Positions 1 to 5,256 are shown, counted from the stretch's first letter. The stretch: 6,639 nucleotides of DNA from Candidatus Woesearchaeota archaeon (GCA_014728835.1 WJKY01000050.1:1-6639), one strand, 5' to 3'. The notes: a model not told the origin generated them from the letters alone. Made by a program: numbers and translations.

Positions 1-68
1 AAAATCAAAAAGAAGTTGATTTGTGCGCAAAAAAAGTTCTTGAAGAGCTAACTAGCTATTTAGTTTGA
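1..68 (+). CDS. 3' end of an unidentified gene (partial)
   Basis: The frame whose codons begin at base 3 is open from the window edge to a TGA at 66-68. It encodes about 21 residues ending in KKVLEELTSYLV, which looks like a C-terminal amphipathic helix with ordinary protein composition. The other two plus frames stop earlier or lack this character. The stop lies 38 nt before tyrS, and the putative tyrS TATA box falls in that gap, so the two genes are probably transcribed separately. Too little is visible to name the protein. The coding call rests only on composition and frame, so it is moderate. Confidence 0.5.
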   Translation, partial: NQKEVDLCAKKVLEELTSYLV

Positions 69-76
69 GCAAAACA

Positions 77-84
77 TTTATTAG
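77..84 (+). promoter_or_regulatory. Putative TATA box of tyrS-pdaD
   Basis: TTTATTAG is centred about 26 nt before the tyrS ATG. This matches archaeal TATA-to-start spacing and predicts a leaderless transcript. A second AT-rich element (TTTTTATAC, 97-106) touches the start codon and would place transcription inside the gene, so it was not chosen. Confidence 0.4.
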
Positions 85-106
85 CAATAATTCTTAATTT
101 TTATAC

Positions 107-1264
107 ATGGACACTGCAGATAAGATAGATCTAATTAATGCTCCGCCTACTGAGGAAATTATTACCAAATCAGATTTAAAAGCAATTATTGAACGAGGTA
201 TTCCTTTGAAACATTATATTGGCTTTGAGATATCTGGTTTTCTTCATTTGGGAAGTGGAATAGTAACTATGTCTAAGGTTGCTGATTTACAAAAAGCAGG
301 TGTTGGCTGCTCTATTTTTTTAGCTGATTTGCACACTTGGATAAATGATAAACTTGGTGGTGATTTAGATGCTATTAAAAAAACAGCTGTTGGTTACTAC
401 AAAGAAGGCTTTAACCAATGTCTGAAAGTTATGGGTGGCAAACCAAGTAAAGTAAAATATGTATTAGGTTCTGAGCTATATGAAAAGCACAAATCTGAAT
501 TTTTAAAAGCGATGATTGATGTTTCTAAAAATACAACTCTTGCGAGGATAAAACGCTCCATAACTATTATGGGCCGCAAAGAAAAAGAAAAGATTAATTT
601 TGCGATGTTGCTTTATCCTCCTATGCAAGTGGCAGATATTTTTATTCAAGGAATTAATCTGGCACATTCAGGTACTGATCAAAGAAAAGCTCATGTAGTT
701 GCGCGCGATGTTGCAACAAAGCTTAAGATCCATCCTTTAACTTTTGAAAAAACAATCAAAGAAAAAACATACAAAGAAAAATATAAACCAGTTGCTCTTC
801 ATACGCATTTATTAGCTGGATTAGGCAAGCCTCCTGTCTGGCCTATTAAAAAAAGAAAATTAAAAGAAGTTCTTTCTGAAATGAAAATGTCAAAATCAAT
901 TCCAAAAACTTGTGTGTTTATACATGATAGTCCAAAGCAAATTAAAACTAAAATGATGAATGCATTTTGCCCTCCTAAAGAAACTAAATTCAATCCTGTA
1001 TTAGACTGGGCCAAACATATTATCTTCAAAGCAAACAGAGAACTGGAAATTGACAGACCAAAAAAATACGGTGGTAAAATTCATTTTTATTCCTATGAAG
1101 ATTTGGAAAAAGTTTATTCAGATGGCGCATTACATCCATTAGATTTAAAAGCAGGTGTAGCAAAGGAGCTTACTGAATTACTTGCACCGATTAGAAAACA
1201 TTTTAATAAACCGCGTATTAGAAAGATGAAAGAAGATTTGGAGAAATTAAAAAAGACAAGATGA
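107..1264 (+). CDS. tyrS: Tyrosyl-tRNA synthetase (archaeal type)
   Basis: Class Ic synthetase that activates tyrosine with ATP and charges tRNA-Tyr in the cytoplasm. Aligned from memory with M. jannaschii TyrRS, the tyrosine-pocket residues are all present: Y37, E41, Y170, Q174, D177 and Q192. The HIGH-type motif is HLGS (47-50) and the KMSKS loop is a full KMSKS (260-264). D346 in HPLDLK corresponds to the residue that reads anticodon base G34. At 385 aa it is longer than the 306-aa M. jannaschii enzyme. The stretch from Q192 to KMSKS is about 37 residues longer, and a basic tail of about 20 residues follows the usual C-terminus. There is no Shine-Dalgarno at the ATG, consistent with leaderless initiation. 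Its stop overlaps the pdaD start. TrpRS is the nearest alternative, but the pocket residues favour tyrosine. Confidence 0.95.
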   Translation: MDTADKIDLINAPPTEEIITKSDLKAIIERGIPLKHYIGFEISGFLHLGSGIVTMSKVADLQKAGVGCSIFLADLHTWINDKLGGDLDAIKKTAVGYYKEGFNQCLKVMGGKPSKVKYVLGSELYEKHKSEFLKAMIDVSKNTTLARIKRSITIMGRKEKEKINFAMLLYPPMQVADIFIQGINLAHSGTDQRKAHVVARDVATKLKIHPLTFEKTIKEKTYKEKYKPVALHTHLLAGLGKPPVWPIKKRKLKEVLSEMKMSKSIPKTCVFIHDSPKQIKTKMMNAFCPPKETKFNPVLDWAKHIIFKANRELEIDRPKKYGGKIHFYSYEDLEKVYSDGALHPLDLKAGVAKELTELLAPIRKHFNKPRIRKMKEDLEKLKKTR

Positions 1265-1800
1265 TACCAAAATATGTATTTTTTACAAAAGGTGTGGGAC
1301 GTTCAAAAGAGAAATTAGAATCTTTTGAAGATGCTTTGCGGGATGCAGGCATTGGAAAATACAATCTAGTAAATGTTTCTAGCATACTCCCTCCGAAATG
1401 TAAGATAATTTCTGAGAAAGAAGGGTTAAAAAAATTAAAACCTGGACAAATTATTTATGTTGTCATGGCTCGTCATGAAATAAAAGAACCTAAACGACTA
1501 ATTTCAGCTTCAATTGGAGCTGCAATCCCTAAAGATAAGAAACATTTTGGATACCTAAGTGAGCATCATTCCTTTGGCAAAACAAGAAAACAAACTGGTG
1601 ACTACGCTGAAGATTTAGCTGCAACAATGTTGGCTACACGCCTTGGAATTAAATTTGATGTGAAAAAACACTGGGATGAACGGAAAAAAATATACAAACT
1701 AAGCGGTAAAATATTCAGAATGCAAAACACAACTCAGATTGCAAAAGGTAAAAAAGGTTTGTGGACGTCTGTAATAGCTGTTGCTGTTTTTATTCCTTAG
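1261..1800 (+). CDS. pdaD: Pyruvoyl-dependent arginine decarboxylase
   Basis: Decarboxylates arginine to agmatine. In this family the proenzyme cuts itself between two serines, leaving a small beta chain and an alpha chain whose N-terminal serine becomes the pyruvoyl cofactor. The expected site is present as NVSSILPP, so cleavage is predicted between S40 and S41. E101 in [10 protein letters not shown] matches the catalytic glutamate of the M. jannaschii enzyme (E109 there). The length of 179 aa is close to the usual 160-180. The ATG overlaps the tyrS TGA as ATGA and has no close Shine-Dalgarno, so translation is probably coupled. Agmatine feeds polyamine synthesis and the agmatidine modification of the tRNA-Ile2 wobble base made by TiaS. 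The second use would suit the pairing with tyrS, but that is inference. The last 11 nt overlap the convergent minus-strand gene. Confidence 0.93.
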   Translation: MIPKYVFFTKGVGRSKEKLESFEDALRDAGIGKYNLVNVSSILPPKCKIISEKEGLKKLKPGQIIYVVMARHEIKEPKRLISASIGAAIPKDKKHFGYLSEHHSFGKTRKQTGDYAEDLAATMLATRLGIKFDVKKHWDERKKIYKLSGKIFRMQNTTQIAKGKKGLWTSVIAVAVFIP

Positions 1801-2194
1801 ATTTCTTTATGACTTTTATTAGTTTTTGATAAGTTTCCTGTAAAACATCATAATCTCCAACTAATAAACGAGGATGATTATTTCTTGAAATTACAATAGT
1901 TGACTGTTCAACTTCTGTTTCTTTATCAGTTTCGTAATTATATTCTACGCCGCAGCCTTTGATTTCCCAACACTCACCTAGAATTCCACTAATACTTAAC
2001 GCGGTAATTGTATCAACATATTGATAACCTTTAACATGTTCCATCAAAGTTAAACCTTCTACTGATTCAAAAAGAATTGATTTAGCACCTTTAATATTCG
2101 GCTCATAGTCTCTCGCATACTTACTTTTAAATATAGGTATCCCAGAAGAGATTAATATATTTTCTATTTGTTTATCTAATGTGTTTTCTGTCAT
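1790..2194 (-). CDS. Hypothetical 134-aa cytoplasmic protein
   Basis: Not recognised. The protein is soluble, with no signal peptide or membrane segment. It mixes probable beta strands (residues about 38-50, 75-88 and 97-112) with a helical, lysine-rich C-terminus (about 114-134), which suggests a small alpha/beta or beta-sheet domain. Cysteines C75 and C81 lie in [10 protein letters not shown] and could be structural. The ATG is at 2192-2194. A T-rich element on the minus strand (CTTTTTTATG, 2217-2226) lies about 27 nt upstream, so the gene may be leaderless. It sits 35 nt downstream of the lipoprotein gene on the same strand, so readthrough is also possible. Its 3' end overlaps pdaD by 11 nt in convergent orientation. 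Codon use and length support a real gene. Confidence 0.75.
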   Translation of the reverse strand: MTENTLDKQIENILISSGIPIFKSKYARDYEPNIKGAKSILFESVEGLTLMEHVKGYQYVDTITALSISGILGECWEIKGCGVEYNYETDKETEVEQSTIVISRNNHPRLLVGDYDVLQETYQKLIKVIKKSKE

Positions 2195-2206
2195 GTAATT
2201 ACAAAG

Positions 2207-2229
2207 TCAATAAAAACATAAAAAAGTTA
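2207..2229 (-). promoter_or_regulatory. T-rich spacer: possible terminator and TATA element
   Basis: On the minus strand this spacer holds two T runs (TTTTTT and TTTTT) just after the lipoprotein stop, which resembles an archaeal poly-T terminator. CTTTTTTATG inside it is also about 27 nt before the next ATG, so one sequence could end one transcript and place TBP for the next. The two roles cannot be separated from sequence alone. Confidence 0.35.
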
Positions 2230-2991
2230 CTAAACAAAAATAAGATTTAATTTTTGCTTAAAATCCAATTCATTTGATTTGATGTAAACTTTACAATTAG
2301 CAGTATATGTTTCTTCTATGTTAGTTGTATTTAAATCAAAGTAATAAGTTGCTGAATTATCTATAGATTGTATGGCATTTATACTAATAGTTTCTTCGCC
2401 GTCATTAAAGTAATCCTTAAAAACCACTCCTTTGACGCTTTCTTCGTCTTCAATTGCTTGCTCGCTACCAGCACTACATACAAAATTTGAATGAACATTT
2501 GTTGATGCCTGCTCTCCAATATTTGTAATAAATATTTGTAATTTTGAATTTCCGGTAATTCTAAAAGTATAATCATTTACTTTTCTACAATTATCACTAA
2601 CGCAGTCTAATGTAAAAATATCTTCTTCATTTACATCATTTTCTGATTTGTGAACTACTAAATACTCTGAACATGTTCTTGAACAATCTTTTATACAATT
2701 GGTTTGATGAGTTTCCTCATTACAACGTTCGCCTGGTTCGCACATACCATTTCCACAGCAGTTTTTAATTGTTTCATACTCACATTGTTTTGTTAACTCA
2801 TTAAATGTATCTTTTGTGCAGATATTATCATCATTGCAAGAAACTTTAGTTTCAGTTTGCTCAGCTTCTAAAACATCTGTTGCTTCACCTGATATTTCTC
2901 CGCCAGCTTCTTCTGTGCCACCAAAACAACCACTTGCTAAAACTATAAAAACCATTAAAACTACAATTGATAAGCTCCAAATCTTTTTCAT
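2230..2991 (-). CDS. Cysteine-rich secreted lipoprotein, function unknown
   Basis: A 253-aa exported protein. It has KK at positions 2-3, a hydrophobic stretch (about 7-20) and a lipobox-like LASGC, so C22 is the likely lipid-modified residue anchoring it to the outer face of the membrane. An acidic, low-complexity linker (about 25-48) follows. Next is a cysteine-dense segment (52-107) with ten cysteines, including CCGNGMCEPGERC, a type of CGNGxC repeat seen in surface proteins of DPANN and other archaea. The rest (about 110-253) is rich in beta-prone, Asn/Thr residues with four more cysteines (130, 135, 172, 233) and may be a beta-sandwich. The even number of exported cysteines (14 besides C22) suits disulfides. 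A TATA box lies about 28 nt upstream. Ligand or partner unknown. Confidence 0.85.
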   Translation of the reverse strand: MKKIWSLSIVVLMVFIVLASGCFGGTEEAGGEISGEATDVLEAEQTETKVSCNDDNICTKDTFNELTKQCEYETIKNCCGNGMCEPGERCNEETHQTNCIKDCSRTCSEYLVVHKSENDVNEEDIFTLDCVSDNCRKVNDYTFRITGNSKLQIFITNIGEQASTNVHSNFVCSAGSEQAIEDEESVKGVVFKDYFNDGEETISINAIQSIDNSATYYFDLNTTNIEETYTANCKVYIKSNELDFKQKLNLIFV

Positions 2992-3015
2992 ATCTTTTAT
3001 TAGAACAATTAAAAC

Positions 3016-3023
3016 TTATAAAT
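3016..3023 (-). promoter_or_regulatory. TATA box of the lipoprotein gene
   Basis: ATTTATAA on the minus strand is centred about 28 nt before the lipoprotein ATG at 2991, predicting a leaderless mRNA. It reaches the last base of the upstream hydrolase gene, so the promoter is packed against that gene's stop codon. Confidence 0.55.
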
Positions 3024-3676
3024 CATTCTACAATCCTAACTTCTGCTAAATCTCTAACCATTTCCTTGAATTTTTCTGGATTAATGTCTAAACCTTTTAA
3101 AGTTCCGTAATGCATTGGCACTACTATTTTTGGCTTGATTACTTTTATAGCTTCTACTGCTTCTTCTTCGTTCATTACATATGTCCCAGAAATAGGAAGC
3201 ATTGCAATATCTATGCTTTCATCTGCGAGTTCTTTCATTTCCGGAATATTATCTGTATCTCCGGCGTGATATAATTTAATGCTGTCTAAAATAAATACAA
3301 ATCCCAACATATCTGATTCAGGAGGGTGGAATGGAACTCCTGGTGATCTAAATTTATTTATGTTATATGCTTTAACTGCTTTTATTTTGATACCTTTAAC
3401 TTCTGTTTCTTGTCCTGGTAACAGTGCTTTTCCTTTACCTAACTTTTCAATGGCGCCTTTGGAGCCAACTAGTTCAGTGCTTTCCTTGCTCAAAACTTTG
3501 ATAGAATCTGAATCGCAGTGGTCAAAGTGCTCATGTGAGACTAATATTAAATCAGCTTTCTCCAAGTCTGTTCGTCCTTCTAGTTTAAATGGGTCAGTAT
3601 AAACAGTAATCTCCTCGCTCTTTATTTTGAATGTATCATGTCCTAATCGTTTAATTTCTAAACCTTTGATTTCCAT
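3023..3676 (-). CDS. MBL-fold metal-dependent hydrolase (UPF0173/COG2220-like)
   Basis: A 217-aa single-domain metallo-beta-lactamase-fold protein. The zinc-site signature HEHFDH gives H48, H50, D52 and H53. H137 and D140 in YHAGDTD, and H189 in PMHYGT, complete the usual ligand set. The stretch KFRSPGVPFHPPESDMLGFVF, here residues about 108-128, is typical of the UPF0173 group, whose members are predicted metal hydrolases and are distant relatives of ascorbate-6-phosphate lactonase. The true substrate is unknown. I chose the ATG at 3674-3676 because AGAGGTG (3681-3687) sits just before it; a longer frame begins only at a TTG at 3698-3700. The gene lies 45 nt downstream of a small basic gene on the same strand and may be co-transcribed with it or use the local TATA-like element. 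Confidence 0.9.
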   Translation of the reverse strand: MEIKGLEIKRLGHDTFKIKSEEITVYTDPFKLEGRTDLEKADLILVSHEHFDHCDSDSIKVLSKESTELVGSKGAIEKLGKGKALLPGQETEVKGIKIKAVKAYNINKFRSPGVPFHPPESDMLGFVFILDSIKLYHAGDTDNIPEMKELADESIDIAMLPISGTYVMNEEEAVEAIKVIKPKIVVPMHYGTLKGLDINPEKFKEMVRDLAEVRIVE

Positions 3677-3680
3677 CCCA

Positions 3681-3687
3681 CACCTCT
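3681..3687 (-). promoter_or_regulatory. Shine-Dalgarno site that sets the hydrolase start
   Basis: AGAGGTG, read on the minus strand, lies 4 nt before the ATG at 3676 and matches the anti-Shine-Dalgarno core. It supports the 217-aa start over the upstream TTG. Confidence 0.7.
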
Positions 3688-3704
3688 GCTTAATTAACAA
3701 AGTA

Positions 3705-3717
3705 CTATAATAAAAAA
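3705..3717 (-). promoter_or_regulatory. Possible TATA element of the hydrolase gene
   Basis: TTTTTTATTATAG on the minus strand would place transcription near 3685-3688, right at the Shine-Dalgarno. The resulting leader would be very short, so this could instead be a T-rich end for the upstream 74-aa gene. Ambiguous. Confidence 0.3.
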
Positions 3718-3721
3718 TTTG

Positions 3722-3946
3722 CTAAACTTGATGCCTGATAACTGATTTAAATTTTCTCAAGGTGCGAAGGTCTTTTTTATCAATAATTGCTGTGCGTGTT
3801 TTGCTAGTTTGCTTGTGTTTTAGAAATACTTTCCAGCGGTTTTGCCGGATTTTATTAATCTGCTGGATCTCCCAGCCATCTTTGTAAATGTGCTTTCTAA
3901 GTACAGAATTCATTTGGTTGGTCCTTGGAACACGAGCTTTTGCCAT
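3722..3946 (-). CDS. Small, strongly basic hypothetical protein (74 aa)
   Basis: Not recognised as a named family. It has 21 Lys/Arg against 4 Asp/Glu in 74 residues, no membrane segment and no cysteines. Residues about 24-56 (GWEIQQINKIRQNRWKVFLK and onward) alternate hydrophobic and charged residues, which suggests a small beta-hairpin or beta-meander. The C-terminus (about 57-72) looks like a basic helix. The composition fits a nucleic-acid- or ribosome-binding role, but that is inference from charge only. The start is the ATG at 3944-3946. No good Shine-Dalgarno precedes it, and an AT-rich TAAATAAAC element lies about 30 nt upstream (3974-3982). It is the first minus-strand gene after a 205-nt spacer and precedes the MBL hydrolase. 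Confidence 0.7.
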   Translation of the reverse strand: MAKARVPRTNQMNSVLRKHIYKDGWEIQQINKIRQNRWKVFLKHKQTSKTRTAIIDKKDLRTLRKFKSVIRHQV

Positions 3947-4091
3947 ATTTGCGCAGTTTCACTATTTTTTAGTTTATTTAGTCAAAAATCACTAATAAAA
4001 ATTACTATTTTGCGTTTTTACTGAAAAATAGCTATATTTTAAGTTATTTAGGTTTTACTGGGTGATTTTAAGGGTTTTAATACACAAAAGA

Positions 4092-4100
4092 CTTATAAAG
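4092..4100 (+). promoter_or_regulatory. TATA box of the 83-aa gene
   Basis: CTTATAAAG is centred about 26 nt before position 4122, predicting a leader of about 30 nt that includes the Shine-Dalgarno. The TATATAG further right (4114-4120) is too close to the start codon to leave room for that leader. Confidence 0.5.
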
Positions 4101-4113
4101 AGTAAAATAACAC

Positions 4114-4132
4114 TATATAGTAATACTATATA
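4114..4132. repeat. 19-nt perfect palindrome at the predicted transcription start
   Basis: Two 9-nt arms, TATATAGTA and TACTATATA, flank a single central A at 4123. The site spans the start predicted from the TATA box at 4092-4100 and ends 7 nt before the Shine-Dalgarno. Its position and dyad symmetry fit an operator for a dimeric repressor. AT-rich sequence makes palindromes easier by chance, so this is moderate. Confidence 0.5.
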
Positions 4133-4139
4133 TTAAATA

Positions 4140-4145
4140 AGAGGT
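4140..4145 (+). promoter_or_regulatory. Shine-Dalgarno site of the 83-aa gene
   Basis: AGAGGT lies 6 nt before the ATG at 4152. The nearby 105-aa and GNAT genes appear leaderless, so this gene has a different initiation mode. Confidence 0.7.
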
Positions 4146-4151
4146 AGAAAA

Positions 4152-4403
4152 ATGGAAAATTTAGAATCTCAAGTTGAAGACACAGGATCTCAGGTTAAAG
4201 ATAAAGGTGCTGAAGTTCAACCTTATCAAGGTAATGCTATTGTTGAAAGACTTGCTAAAATGAGTGATGGTGCTAATGTAGAATATAATCCTCATGGTGC
4301 ATATTTAATGCCTGTTGCTCCGGTAACTGGAGACAATGATATTGATCAAACAATACAAAATTATTTTGAAATTAACAAAATACTTGCAAAAATTAGCAAG
4401 TAA
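4152..4403 (+). CDS. Hypothetical 83-aa protein with N-terminal heptapeptide repeat
   Basis: Not recognised. Residues 6-12 (SQVEDTG) and 13-19 (SQVKDKG) form a tandem 7-residue repeat, with a weaker third copy beginning AEVQPYQG. The N-terminal part is polar and probably flexible. The rest contains a short helix-like segment (29-38, AIVERLAKMS), a Pro/Gly-rich middle (47-60) and a C-terminal amphipathic helix (about 64-82, ending INKILAKISK). There is no signal peptide, membrane segment or cysteine. It has its own TATA box, a palindrome over the predicted start and a clear Shine-Dalgarno, which supports a regulated and expressed gene. It stands alone, with T-rich sequence after the stop, and converges on the 34-aa acidic gene. 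It may bind a partner rather than act as an enzyme, but this is speculation. Confidence 0.7.
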   Translation: MENLESQVEDTGSQVKDKGAEVQPYQGNAIVERLAKMSDGANVEYNPHGAYLMPVAPVTGDNDIDQTIQNYFEINKILAKISK

Positions 4404-4425
4404 ATTTATTTCTTTATTTTATTTG
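4404..4425 (+). terminator. T-rich end of the 83-aa gene
   Basis: Directly after the TAA the plus strand is dominated by short T runs (TTTATT, TCTTTATTTTATTT). This is the usual form of an archaeal intrinsic terminator, which needs no hairpin. Confidence 0.45.
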
Positions 4426-4426
4426 G

Positions 4427-4448
4427 TAAAAAAAGAAAAAATAAAAAC
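4427..4448 (-). terminator. Poly-T end of the acidic micro-protein gene
   Basis: On the minus strand this reads as runs of T (TTTTT, TTTTTT, TTTTTTT) separated by single bases, starting about 15 nt after the stop codon. It is a strong archaeal-style terminator facing the one on the opposite strand. Confidence 0.5.
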
Positions 4449-4462
4449 ACAATTAAAGACGA

Positions 4463-4567
4463 TTACCAGTCATCATCGCTGTCTTCTGACTCATCTTCTG
4501 ATTCGTCTTCACTTTCATCTTCCCAATCTTCGTCTTCGCCTTCATCCCAGTCAAAACGTTTTTTCAT
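4463..4567 (-). CDS. 34-aa extremely acidic micro-protein
   Basis: The ATG at 4565-4567 opens 34 codons ending in TAA at 4463-4465. After MKKRF the protein is almost all Asp, Glu, Ser and Trp, with 21 acidic residues out of 34. Tryptophans stand at 7, 15 and 34 (C-terminal). Residues about 16-30 repeat the unit EDES. The DNA repeats differ at synonymous positions (GAT/GAC, GAA/GAG, AGT/TCA), which argues for selection on protein rather than simple repeat slippage. Upstream are GGGGGT 4 nt before the ATG, a hairpin, and a perfect TTTATATA about 60 nt away; downstream is a poly-T tract. No function is known to me. A charge-based partner such as a basic protein is possible but unproven. It could alternatively be a non-coding transcript with a chance frame. 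Confidence 0.62.
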   Translation of the reverse strand: MKKRFDWDEGEDEDWEDESEDESEDESEDSDDDW

Positions 4568-4571
4568 TCCG

Positions 4572-4577
4572 ACCCCC
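4572..4577 (-). promoter_or_regulatory. Shine-Dalgarno-like site of the micro-protein
   Basis: GGGGGT on the minus strand stands 4 nt before the ATG at 4567, in the place used by the AGAGGT sites of other genes here. The G run is unusual in such AT-rich spacer DNA. Confidence 0.5.
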
Positions 4578-4579
4578 AA

Positions 4580-4603
4580 TAACTCATAACCAAGTATGAG
4601 TTA
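4580..4603. repeat. Perfect inverted repeat at the 5' end of the micro-protein transcript
   Basis: Nine-base arms TAACTCATA and TATGAGTTA are separated by 6 nt. The TATA box at 4624-4631 predicts that minus-strand transcription starts at about 4601-4603, so the RNA would begin with this hairpin and then present the Shine-Dalgarno. It could protect the RNA 5' end, control translation, or act as a DNA operator overlapping the start site. Confidence 0.6.
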
Positions 4604-4623
4604 AATTTCCGAGGTCAAATGTC

Positions 4624-4631
4624 TATATAAA
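4624..4631 (-). promoter_or_regulatory. Consensus TATA box of the micro-protein gene
   Basis: On the minus strand this is an exact TTTATATA, the best archaeal TATA match in the window. It lies about 25 nt before the outer arm of the inverted repeat. The next plus-strand gene has its own TATA box closer to its start, so this one best serves the minus strand. Confidence 0.6.
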
Positions 4632-4656
4632 CTTTTCTAGCAGCAAGTTGGCAAGA

Positions 4657-4665
4657 TTTTTATAG
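4657..4665 (+). promoter_or_regulatory. TATA box of the membrane-protein pair
   Basis: TTTTTATAG is centred about 26 nt before the ATG at 4687, predicting a leaderless mRNA for the 105-aa and 81-aa genes. Confidence 0.55.
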
Positions 4666-4686
4666 TTAAAAACATTAGTATATGCC

Positions 4687-5004
4687 ATGGCGAGAAGACG
4701 TAAAAAACGAAAATTTAGTATTGAAGAAATTGCAAAGATTGTTGCTGCTTTTAATAAAAGTTTAAAAAAGAAATCTAAGAAAAAGCATGGCAAGAAAAAA
4801 AAGGAAAGACTTCTAACTATGCCTTTAAAGCAACAATTCCGTTCTGAACATTATGATATGATGAGAGCTGTTGCATCAATAATGTTTGTATTATTAATTG
4901 TGATTGGAGTTGTATTGGCATATGGAATTGCAAATTTTTACGGATTTGATATGTCAAATCAAATTACTGGCGCAGCAATAATAAATCAGTCTGCTATACC
5001 ATAA
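4687..5004 (+). CDS. Single-helix membrane protein with polybasic N-terminus (105 aa)
   Basis: Not recognised as a named family. The first 45 residues are extremely rich in Lys/Arg (MARRRKKRKF at 1-10 and a second lysine-rich cluster at about 27-41), with a possible amphipathic helix at about 11-25. One transmembrane segment spans about 61-82. The last 23 residues are short, uncharged and end in a hydrophobic GAAII patch. The positive-inside rule places the basic region in the cytoplasm, where it could touch nucleic acid, ribosomes or anionic lipid. The start at 4687 suits the TATA spacing; an ATG 5 nt earlier is out of frame. The following membrane gene begins 1 nt after the stop, so the two are almost certainly one cistron and may form a complex. 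Confidence 0.75.
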   Translation: MARRRKKRKFSIEEIAKIVAAFNKSLKKKSKKKHGKKKKERLLTMPLKQQFRSEHYDMMRAVASIMFVLLIVIGVVLAYGIANFYGFDMSNQITGAAIINQSAIP

Positions 5005-5005
5005 A

Positions 5006-5251
5006 ATGGCAATTAAAAAACCTGTAAAAAAATTTGAAACAACCATTGCAACTGCACTTGCCACAGCTTTTGGTTTAACAATTGCTTTATTCTGGCGCGA
5101 TGCAATCAGAGCTTTTATTGATGAAATTTTAATTAGTAAACTACCTCAAAGCAATTGGATATTTAGTATTATTGCTGCATTAATAGTTACTATGTTATGT
5201 TCACTTGGAATATGGATGGTTTCTAGATGGAGCAAAAAAGAACAGGTTTAA
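5006..5251 (+). CDS. Small two-helix membrane protein (81 aa), DUF5654-like
   Basis: Two hydrophobic helices are predicted at about 13-30 and 51-73, joined by a short loop, with lysines at both ends (KKPVKK and SKKEQ), so both termini are probably cytoplasmic. The N-terminal pattern KFETTIATALATAFGLTIAL followed by FWRDAI resembles small archaeal proteins grouped as DUF5654, recalled from memory and not searched. That group has no known function. The conserved-looking W30, R31 and D32 at the end of helix 1 would be charged residues near the membrane surface. The ATG follows the previous stop by one base and has no Shine-Dalgarno, which implies coupled translation with the 105-aa protein. Confidence 0.75.
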   Translation: MAIKKPVKKFETTIATALATAFGLTIALFWRDAIRAFIDEILISKLPQSNWIFSIIAALIVTMLCSLGIWMVSRWSKKEQV

Positions 5252-5256
5252 GTTAA

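Larger units (their letters stand above)
3947..4151. other. 205-nt divergent AT-rich intergenic region
   Basis: It separates the minus-strand 74-aa gene from the plus-strand 83-aa gene. The right end holds a TATA box (4092-4100), a 19-nt palindrome (4114-4132) and a Shine-Dalgarno (4140-4145). The left part holds a weak 13-nt imperfect tandem repeat (3984-4009) and AT-rich tracts. I saw no tRNA, no convincing structured RNA and no ORF with coding character. Confidence 0.6.

Noticed and set aside
397..579. Minus-strand 60-codon frame inside tyrS
   Set aside because: Antisense to a confidently identified synthetase, with no promoter, no ribosome site and no domain character.
799..1029. Minus-strand 76-codon frame inside tyrS
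   Set aside because: Antisense shadow across the KMSKS region; its apparent hydrophobicity comes from complementing Lys/Asn codons.
2379..2576. Second minus-strand frame inside the lipoprotein gene
   Set aside because: Same-strand shadow; the lipoprotein frame has a signal peptide, lipobox and patterned cysteines.
2816..3049. Plus-strand 77-codon frame over the lipoprotein start
   Set aside because: Antisense to the signal peptide and its promoter, low-complexity translation, no ribosome site.
3279..3602. Plus-strand 107-codon frame inside the hydrolase
   Set aside because: Antisense to the conserved metal-site region of the MBL protein.
3677..3700. Upstream TTG start extending the hydrolase by 8 residues
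   Set aside because: The ATG at 3676 has AGAGGTG just upstream, which the longer form would translate through, and the extension has no family support.
3842..4024. Plus-strand 60-codon frame over the 74-aa gene and spacer
   Set aside because: Starts antisense to the basic gene and runs into AT-rich spacer, where it becomes Phe/Leu/Ser-rich and unlike a protein.
4336..4599. Plus-strand 87-codon frame between the 83-aa gene and the membrane pair
   Set aside because: Begins out of frame inside the 83-aa gene, and its His/Leu-rich part is the complement of the acidic micro-protein codons.
4580..4603. Inverted repeat read as a hairpin terminator
   Set aside because: No gene ends just before it on either strand and no T run follows it; its place next to a TATA box and start codon fits a leader or operator better.
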